DNA from: an uncultured SAR116 cluster alpha proteobacterium
GTDB taxonomy: Bacteria; Pseudomonadota; Alphaproteobacteria; Puniceispirillales; Marisalimonadaceae
Length of the DNA stretch: 34,528 bases
Assembly (NCBI GenBank): GCA_902595145.1
Contig: CACJOU010000004.1
Coordinates: 71,414 to 105,941, forward strand
Direction of reading: 5' to 3'
Part shown: one piece after another, positions 16,703 to 24,100 of the stretch
Layout of the letters: each line of letters opens with the position of its first letter
Position numbering within the stretch: the first letter of the stretch is position 1
Program-made: the position numbers and the translations under genes
Notes under the pieces: model-generated
Told to the model about the DNA's origin: nothing
What the model saw: only the letters and a program-made list of their open reading frames with translations
Database searches by the model: none

Positions 16703-17854
16703 ATGGACTTTAATTTAACAGAAGAACAAATAATATTTCAAAATTCAGTTAGAAATCTTGCTGAAAATAACTTAAGTGAACGGAACCTTGAAAGAGCTCA
16801 TGATCCAAATTTTCCTAAAGATGTAGCTAAATTATTTGCCGAAAATGGTTTAATGGGAATAACACTTCCTGAAAAAGATGGAGGGCAGGGTGGTAAGTTA
16901 ATGGATGCTGTTATTGCAATCGAACAGGTTGCTTTAGTTTGTCCTAGAAGTGCGGATGTTATTCAGTCAGGAAGTTTTGGTCCATTAAGAACATTTGCTG
17001 AATATGCTTCAGATTTTCAAAAAGAAAAATATTTAAATCAGTTACTTAGGGGAGAAATTGTCATTGCTCTTGGAATGACAGAGCCAAATGCAGGTTCAGC
17101 TGTTACAGATTTAACTACTAAAGCTGTTGAAGATGGTGATGGTTTTCGAGTTTCTGGTAGTAAAGTTTTTACAAGCAACTCTCCTGATGCAGATATATTT
17201 TTAGTTTATGTTAGGTATCACGAGGGAATAAATGGAATAGGCTCTGTTCTAATGGATAGATCAATGGAAGGTTTTACGCTTGGTAAACCTTCAAGGTATA
17301 CAAATGGTGAAGAATGGTGTGCATTATATTTTGATAATGTATTCATTCCTAAAGAAAATGTTTTACTTGGACCTGGAGGATTTAAGAAACAGATTTCTGG
17401 ATTTAATGCAGAAAGAATTGGAAACACTGCTAGATCATTAGCAGTAGGTGAATTTGCTTTCAATGTTGCAAAAGAACATGCAGTTACACGTGAACAATTT
17501 GGTCGAAAGATTTGTGAATTTCAAGGTATTCAGTGGAAATTTTCAGATATGAAAATTCAAATAGAGGCTGGCAGATTATTGTTATACAGAGCTGCAATAA
17601 ATGCAGATAAAGGGTTCCCTTCTTCTAAAGAAACATCAATTGCTAAAGCATTCTGCAATAAAGCTGGTTTTGATATTTGCAATGAAGCAATGCAAATAAT
17701 GGGTGGAACAGGATATTCGCAGGAGTCACTGGTCGAATATTGTTTCAGAAAATCTAGAGGATGGCAAATTGCTGGTGGATCAACTGAAATGATGAAAAAT
17801 AGAATAGCTGAAGATATCTTTGAAAGGAGATTTTCTCAAAGGCCAAATAAATGA
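16703..17854 (+). CDS. Acyl-CoA dehydrogenase family protein
   Basis: A 383-residue FAD enzyme that desaturates an acyl-CoA at C2-C3. Seen are the N-terminal helical domain (NLTEEQIIFQNSVRNLAE), the FAD/substrate loop ALGMTEPNAGSAVTDL, VSGSKVFTSNS, the REQFGRKICEFQ segment and the C-terminal MGGTGYSQES. The usual YEGTSE site of MCAD/SCAD reads IAGGSTEM, so the normal catalytic Glu is Gly. A Glu in FNAERIGNTA sits where isovaleryl-CoA and long-chain enzymes keep their base, so activity is probably retained with that geometry. AGGA lies 8 nt before the ATG. It follows the TPP enzyme by 17 nt and precedes the acyl-CoA synthetase by 10 nt. A short branched acyl-CoA would fit the upstream aminotransferase; this is inference. 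Confidence 0.91.
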   Translation: MDFNLTEEQIIFQNSVRNLAENNLSERNLERAHDPNFPKDVAKLFAENGLMGITLPEKDGGQGGKLMDAVIAIEQVALVCPRSADVIQSGSFGPLRTFAEYASDFQKEKYLNQLLRGEIVIALGMTEPNAGSAVTDLTTKAVEDGDGFRVSGSKVFTSNSPDADIFLVYVRYHEGINGIGSVLMDRSMEGFTLGKPSRYTNGEEWCALYFDNVFIPKENVLLGPGGFKKQISGFNAERIGNTARSLAVGEFAFNVAKEHAVTREQFGRKICEFQGIQWKFSDMKIQIEAGRLLLYRAAINADKGFPSSKETSIAKAFCNKAGFDICNEAMQIMGGTGYSQESLVEYCFRKSRGWQIAGGSTEMMKNRIAEDIFERRFSQRPNK

Positions 17855-17864
17855 TCTTATAACT

Positions 17865-19949
17865 ATGATAGATGTTTCTTTAACCCAATCTTTTTTAACC
17901 CCAAAATCAGTTGCAATAATAGGTGCTTCTGCTGATCCCAAAAAAACTGGTTCACGAGCACAAAGATTTTTAGTTTCGCATGGCTATAAAGGGAAAATAT
18001 TTCCTGTAAATCCAAATAGGGAAGAAATTTTTGGATTAAAATGTTTTCCAAATTTAAAATCAATTAATGAACAAGTTGATCATATTTTTGTTGCTGTGGA
18101 TGGTAATAAAATTATTGATTCTATAAAGGATGCTATCTCTATAAATGTTAGATGTGCTACGATTTTATCTGGAGGATTCAGTGAATCTGGATCTGAAGGT
18201 AATGAGTTAGAAAAATATATTTTTAAAATAGCAAAAAAAGGCAATTTGAGAATATTAGGGCCAAATAGCATTGGTCTTATAAATATCTCAAATAATATCA
18301 TTTTAAGTGCAAATGCTATGCTTGAACTTCAAGATTTAAAGAAGGGAAGTCTTAGTGTAATTTCTCAGAGTGGAAGTCTTATCGGAGCCTTATTGGCTCA
18401 TGGTCACTCTCGAGGTATTGGTTTTTCTAAATTGGTTTCTGTTGGAAATGAGATAGATCTCTCCGTTGGAGAAATTGGTAAAATGTTAGTTAATGACCCA
18501 AACACCGAAACTATAATATTATTTTTAGAAACATTAAGAAATAGTGATGAAGTAGCAGAGATGTCCAGAATGGCACATGCAGCTGGAAAACAAATTATCT
18601 GTTACAAACTTGGCAAATCTGAATTAGGTAAAGAATTAGCCAAATCACATACAGGAGCAATTGCAGGAAATGATGATGCGTTCAATGCATTCATAAATTA
18701 TCATGGGATTGCTAGAGTGGAAATCTTTGAAACATTAATTGAAATTCCAAATTTATTTAAAAATAAGAAAAAACCTGAATCTAAACGAGTTGGTATAGTT
18801 ACTACAACTGGTGGTGGAGGTGCTATGGTTGTAGAAAGCTTGTCAGGCAGTGATATTGAAATAGTAGACGCCGGTCTATCAATAAAGAAAATTATGCAAG
18901 AAAATAATATTGCATTTAACAATAATAAATTAGTTGATTTAACTATTGCTGGAACAAAACCAGAAATTGTTAACGAAGTAATTAGTCAGATGATGAAAAA
19001 CAAAAATTGCGATTTAGTCGTGATGGTAGTTGGTTCGTCTGCTAAATTTAGACCAGAGCAAGCAGTTGAGCCTTTATTAAAATGGGCAAATTACCCAAAG
19101 CCGTTAGCTGTGTATGTTGCTCCTGATGCTCCAGAAGCACTAACTTTACTACATAAAAATAATATTGCATGTTTTAGGACACCCGAGTCTTGTGCAGAGA
19201 GTGTGAAGACCTTTTTAAATACTAAAAATCCAGTCAAACCAAAAATTTTAAAAAATAATTTAAGTAATATTTCAAAAAAGCTAAAGAAAAACATATCCAA
19301 GAATTTATCTGAAGAAGAAGCATTAGAAATTTTTAGAGATATTGGAATTCAAATTGTAGATTACAAAGTAAGTTTTAACGAAAAACAAGCAATAGAACAT
19401 AGTTCCCAAATAGGTTTTCCTCTAGCAATGAAAGTCTTGTCAAATCAGATACTTCATAAAACAGAAACTGGAGGGGTTGAATTAAATATCAAAAATTTAG
19501 AAGAGCTGAAAACTAGTTTTCAAAAGTTGTCAGATGTATTTCAGAAATTAAAAATGAAAAGTAGTGACGAAAAATTTCTTATTCAAAAAATGGAAAAAGG
19601 CATTGCTGAAATAATTTTGGGTTACAGAGTTGACGAATTAGTGGGACCAATTGTTGTACTTGGTTCTGGTGGTATTTTATCAGAAATATATAACGATAAA
19701 TCAATAAGGATGGCACCAGTTGATATTACAGAAGCTAAAAAAATGATAAATGAGGTTAAAAGTCTTGTGACGATTACTGGATATAGAGGACTTCCCGAAG
19801 CTGATATAAATATTATTGCTAATGCAGTAATGAATATGTCTAAATTTGCTTTCATTAAACAAATCAAAGAAGCTGAGATTAATCCAGTTATAGTAAAAAA
19901 AGAAAATGAAGGAATTGTAGCGGTAGACGGTCTGATTACTTTAAATTGA
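17865..19949 (+). CDS. NDP-forming acyl-CoA (acetate/CoA) synthetase, fused alpha-beta
   Basis: A 694-residue fusion of the alpha and beta halves of ADP-forming acyl-CoA synthetase. In order: CoA-binding Rossmann domain (SVAIIGASADPKKTGSRAQ), succinyl-CoA-ligase-like domain with SQSGSLIGALLAHG, the phosphohistidine segment AKSHTGAIAGNDDAF, a linker near residue 455, and a C-terminal ATP-grasp domain (YKVSFNEKQAIEHS, FPLAMKVLSNQILHKTETGGV, ADINIIANAVM, EAEINPVIV). The reaction is reversible: acyl-CoA + ADP + Pi to acid + CoA + ATP, so the enzyme can start or end a pathway. The ATG at 17865 is used because the upstream in-frame TTG at 17820 lies inside the dehydrogenase gene and would add residues before the normal start. 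It is the last gene of the cluster. Confidence 0.91.
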   Translation: MIDVSLTQSFLTPKSVAIIGASADPKKTGSRAQRFLVSHGYKGKIFPVNPNREEIFGLKCFPNLKSINEQVDHIFVAVDGNKIIDSIKDAISINVRCATILSGGFSESGSEGNELEKYIFKIAKKGNLRILGPNSIGLINISNNIILSANAMLELQDLKKGSLSVISQSGSLIGALLAHGHSRGIGFSKLVSVGNEIDLSVGEIGKMLVNDPNTETIILFLETLRNSDEVAEMSRMAHAAGKQIICYKLGKSELGKELAKSHTGAIAGNDDAFNAFINYHGIARVEIFETLIEIPNLFKNKKKPESKRVGIVTTTGGGGAMVVESLSGSDIEIVDAGLSIKKIMQENNIAFNNNKLVDLTIAGTKPEIVNEVISQMMKNKNCDLVVMVVGSSAKFRPEQAVEPLLKWANYPKPLAVYVAPDAPEALTLLHKNNIACFRTPESCAESVKTFLNTKNPVKPKILKNNLSNISKKLKKNISKNLSEEEALEIFRDIGIQIVDYKVSFNEKQAIEHSSQIGFPLAMKVLSNQILHKTETGGVELNIKNLEELKTSFQKLSDVFQKLKMKSSDEKFLIQKMEKGIAEIILGYRVDELVGPIVVLGSGGILSEIYNDKSIRMAPVDITEAKKMINEVKSLVTITGYRGLPEADINIIANAVMNMSKFAFIKQIKEAEINPVIVKKENEGIVAVDGLITLN

Positions 19950-20010
19950 TCTTTTTTTAAGCAATTTTATCTTAAATAAAAAATATATTTACATGTTAAA
20001 GATTTTTTTT

Positions 20011-20029
20011 ATCATTAATAAATAATGAT
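20011..20029. promoter_or_regulatory. 7-bp dyad just upstream of the signalling island
   Basis: ATCATTA and TAATGAT are perfect inverted repeats with a 5-nt spacer, 9 nt before the first ATG of the island, after a run of eight T. It could be an operator, or a leader hairpin covering the ribosome site, because no good Shine-Dalgarno is seen apart from GATGAG inside it. The rest of the spacer 19950-20010 holds only a weak imperfect stem, and no clear terminator for the catabolic cluster. Confidence 0.25.
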
Positions 20030-20038
20030 GAGTTTTGA

Positions 20039-20821
20039 ATGATTATTAATCATGGGGTAAGAGGATCAACACCAAATCCTAGTCAAAATTATTTATTTTT
20101 TGGCGGCAACACCCCTTGTGTGGAAATTAAAACTCAGAAATATCAACTTATTTTCGATTGTGGTTCAGGGTTTTCAAAAGTTAATTTTTCAAATGATCTT
20201 GAAACTATATTGTTTATTTCACATTTCCACCACGATCATATACAAGGACTAGCTTTTAATAATTATGATACAGATATAAATAAAAAAATTACTTTAACAT
20301 CGGCTCATTCTAACAAATCTGTTACCTATAACAATTTGAGTGCTTATTATAATAATCCTTATTTTCCAGTAAATTTTATTGAAATTATTAACAGATTTAA
20401 TTTTTTAGATTTTGAACAAGTTGTAAATGATTTTGAAGATTTAAATATAAATTCTATTAATCTAAATCATCCTGGAAGTTCCTCTGGATATAGTATTAAG
20501 AGTGATAATAAAAAATTTTGTTATCTATTAGATAATGAATATGAAGATATTCAAGAAGAAAAATTAATTAATTTTTGTGATCAGTCAGAAGCTATCATCT
20601 GGGATGGTATGTTCTTAGACAGTGAATTGTCAGACAAAAAAGGTTGGGGACATTCAAGTATTGAGCAGGGTATTGCTTTAGCAGATAAAATTGATGTTAA
20701 AAACTTTCTTATTTCTCATCATTCACCATCCAGGGATGACAAAGAAATAAAAGATATAAAAAATAAAATTAGTAATAAGAAAGTCAAATTTGCATCTGAA
20801 AATGAGGTTATAGAGTTCTAA
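20039..20821 (+). CDS. MBL-fold metallo-hydrolase, possible cyclic-nucleotide phosphodiesterase
   Basis: A 260-residue metallo-beta-lactamase-fold enzyme. The start GVRGSTPNPSQNYLFFGGNTPCVEI and LIFDCGSGF are typical of a group with ribonuclease Z/PhnP-like and cyclic phosphodiesterase members. The metal set is complete: HFHHDH (about residues 61-66), His in LNHPGSS, Asp in YLLDNEYED and His in LISHHSPS. It should bind two metals and cleave a phosphodiester. No signal peptide, so cytoplasmic. Its stop TAA shares one base with the ATG of the cyclic-nucleotide-binding gene, and a cyclase is encoded further on in the same run. That context makes a cAMP or cGMP phosphodiesterase the most attractive guess, but the fold alone does not prove it. 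Confidence 0.85.
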   Translation: MIINHGVRGSTPNPSQNYLFFGGNTPCVEIKTQKYQLIFDCGSGFSKVNFSNDLETILFISHFHHDHIQGLAFNNYDTDINKKITLTSAHSNKSVTYNNLSAYYNNPYFPVNFIEIINRFNFLDFEQVVNDFEDLNINSINLNHPGSSSGYSIKSDNKKFCYLLDNEYEDIQEEKLINFCDQSEAIIWDGMFLDSELSDKKGWGHSSIEQGIALADKIDVKNFLISHHSPSRDDKEIKDIKNKISNKKVKFASENEVIEF

Positions 20822-21159
20822 TGGAAAAAACAAAATTCAACCAAAATCAAAGTGTTTTTAAAGTTGGTGAACTTCCAGACAAGATGTACTTGTTGGTTAA
20901 GGGATCTGTAGGAATTTTTCTACCCACAAATGAAACTAACAAACCAAATTTTGTAATCCAAGAAAATGAACTTTTTGGAGAAATGGGTGTCATAGAAAAT
21001 GAACTTAGAATGGCTACAGCAAGATGTCTGGCAGATAGTGAAATTATTTCTATTACCAAAGATGAGTTTGATAAACGTGTAAATAATTCAGATGTTTTTG
21101 TTAAAGGTTGCTTAAAGGCTTTATCATATAGATTAAGATCAGTAGAGAAAAAGATGTAA
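20821..21159 (+). CDS. Stand-alone cyclic-nucleotide-binding domain protein
   Basis: A 112-residue CRP-type beta-roll without any DNA-binding domain. VFKVGELPDKMYLLVKGSVGIF forms the early strands; the phosphate-binding cassette is ELFGEMGVIENELRMATARC, with the ribose-binding Glu (FGE) and phosphate-binding Arg (LRMA) present. The residue after Arg, Ser or Thr in most cAMP/cGMP binders, is Met, so affinity or ligand may differ. The C-terminal helix YRLRSVEKK could dock on a partner. Start and stop abut the MBL gene and the kinase gene, so it is probably co-translated with the kinase and may act as its cyclic-nucleotide-sensing subunit. This partnership is inferred. Confidence 0.88.
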   Translation: MEKTKFNQNQSVFKVGELPDKMYLLVKGSVGIFLPTNETNKPNFVIQENELFGEMGVIENELRMATARCLADSEIISITKDEFDKRVNNSDVFVKGCLKALSYRLRSVEKKM

Positions 21160-21177
21160 ATGAAAGAAGGTTTAAAT

Positions 21178-24100
21178 ATGCTTAAAGATTTGGATATTGC
21201 GAAGGTTTTAATAGAAGCTTTTGATAATGATGAAACTGGTATCTTGTTATATGACAAAAAAGATAAATTGTGTTTTGCAAACAAACCCATGTTTACAAGG
21301 TTTAATAGGCTCAACGTTAATTATGAAATAGGTGAGAGTGTTTATGAAAGAATGGAAAAATTCAAAAAATTAAAAATCATACCTGTAGAAGAAATTAATC
21401 AAAGAATAGATAATTATAAGAAAGTTAAAAAAACAAAAATTGCCTCTCAGTACGTCATAAAAGGCCCTACAGGTAGATGGATACAGATAAGAGACAATCT
21501 TACTCCTTCTGGCTATATTTTAACTGTAATGACTAATGTTACAGATATTATTGAACAAGATCTTGAAAGAAAACGCCTATCCGAGGCTATCGAGAATTTT
21601 CCAGGTGGTGTTATGTTTTGGGATGAAAATGATCAACTGATTGTCTCTAACAGACGTAACCAAGAAATAATGAAACAAGCTGGAATAGATTTTATTTTGG
21701 AAAAAGGTATTAAATATGAACAAATGTTAAAAAAACAAGTTAACAGTGATTTATACGTTTTACCCAAGGGTACTTCAAAATTAAAATACATAAAAAAAAG
21801 ACTTCAAGAAAGAGCAGAATTAAAATCAAGAACAAGAGAAATTAACTTACAAAATGGCACTACAATTATTGCAAATGAGACTAGGTTTGATGATGGATCT
21901 CTTCTAAGTGTATATACTGATATTACAGATTTAAAAAACAAAGAATCTCAATATAAACAACTAGCAGACGCGCTTGATAATCTTCCAATACCAATGTTAT
22001 TTTGGGATAAAGACGATAAATTAATTACATCAAACAAAAAATCACGTGATTTTCATAAAAAATACTCAATAAAGTTAGATAATGGTTCTACATGGCAGAA
22101 TTTATTTGAAAACCAACTTAAAAAAAATATCTACGTCATCCCTAAAAATATTGATGTTAAGAAATTTGCTAAACAAAGAGCTATTTCAAGAAAAAAACTA
22201 GTAAGTAGCTCTCAAAGAGAAGTCGAATTGAGGGATGGAAACACACATTTAAGTAGTGAGATGAGATTAGAAGATGGATCAATTTTAAGTGTTTTTACAG
22301 ATATAACTGAAATTAAGGAAAGAGAAGCTAAATTAACCCAATTAACAGATGCCATAGAGATTTTACCTAATGACGTTATGTTATGGGATAAACAAAATAA
22401 TCTAGTGATGGCGAATAAAATAGCTCGTAAAAATCAAAAAAAATATGGTTATGAGCTTGTAGAGGGAGCCTCTCGAGTTGGTATGGTTGAAAATTTACTT
22501 AAACGTGGTTTTGTAAAAGCTCAAAATAAAATGACTCCAAAAGAATTTATAGAAAATAGAAAAAAAGATTTCGTAAATTTAAAGGGTAATAGAACATTTG
22601 AGCACGCCCTTAATGATGGTTTGGTTAACTTAGTTTCTACAACAAGATTGCCAAGTGGAGGTACAGTTCAGTGTTTAACAGATATTACTGAATTAAAAAA
22701 ACAAGGAGCTGAATTATTAAGATTAAAAGACGGAATTGAGACACTCCCAAACGGTTTAATGTTCTGGGATGAAAATGATGATCTTATTGCATTTAATAAA
22801 AGTTCAAAGAAATTTTTAAAAGATTATGGATTTGATTTAAAAATTGGAAAAAATTTTAGTGAATTAAGAAAGCATATGCTTATGAACCATCAAAAGCCTC
22901 CAAAAGGTGTAAGTAAAGAAGATCATTACAAAAACAGAGAAAAAGCATGGAAAAATCTTAAAGGTCAAAATATTAGAGAATCTAATTTCACTAATCACAC
23001 TCTTCATTTTTCCGATACAAGATTAGATGATGGTAGCACAATTTGCTTATGGACTGACATTACTGACATAAAAAATCAAGAAAGAGAACTTTTAAGATTA
23101 AAAGATGCTATTGATATATTACCAAATGGTTTGTTTTTCTGGAATGAGAAAAATAAATTAATAGCGACTAACAAATCTGCCATTGATCACCTAAAAGAAT
23201 TTGGATTTGATTTGCGTCTAGGAGTTGACAGGTTTGATCATGTCAATCACTTGGTTGATCATAATTATAACGTTTTACAAACTGGATTAGATAAAAAAAC
23301 CCACATGAAACGAATGAAAGAAAGTTGGGATAACTTTACTGGTCAGCGAACAAGAGAAACAAAATTTTCAAATGGATTACATTTTCTCTTTACTGACACC
23401 AGGTTAGAAGATGGAAGCACGATCTCACTTTGGTCTGATATAACAGAGATAAAACAGGTGGAAGATAGTCAAAAACAACTTATTGACGCAATCGACGTTA
23501 TGCCCAACAGTATTTCTTTGTGGGACAAAGATAATAAACTAATTATGGCAAATAAAACATCAATCAATGATATGAAAAAATTAAATTTTGAATTGAAACC
23601 GGGAGTGCCAAGAATTTCCATGGTCAGAAATGTTGTAAATCGTGGATTGGTCCCCATTCCAAAAGGGATAACAAAGAAACAGTTTTATGAATTAAAATTA
23701 AAAGAATATGAAAGTTTAAAAAATGAACAGAGGGATGAAATAGAGCTTAACAATGGTAATTTTGTTTTAAATATCTCTAAAAGACTACCAGATGGAGGAA
23801 CACTGCAAAACTCCATAAACATTACGGAGATTAAAAAAGGAGAAAAATCATTAAAATTGCTTAGTGATGCTATAGAGATCATTCCAAATATGCTAATGCT
23901 TTGGGACAGAGATAACAAATTAATTATGGCAAATCGTCGTGCCAGAGATATTCAGAGTAAAATGGGAATTACTCTTAAACCGGGTGTTTCTAGATTTGAC
24001 ATGCTTGAAGCTGGATTAAAATCAGGATCTTTGCTTGATAGCGAGGGTCTTTCTGCAAAACAATGGGTAGAAAAGAGGAAAAAAGAAATTGTTAATCTTC

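Noticed and set aside
19950-19985. Possible terminator after the catabolic cluster (TTTAAG...CTTAAA imperfect stem)
   Set aside because: The stem is short, purely A+T apart from one pair, interrupted, and not followed by a T-run; it is too weak to call.
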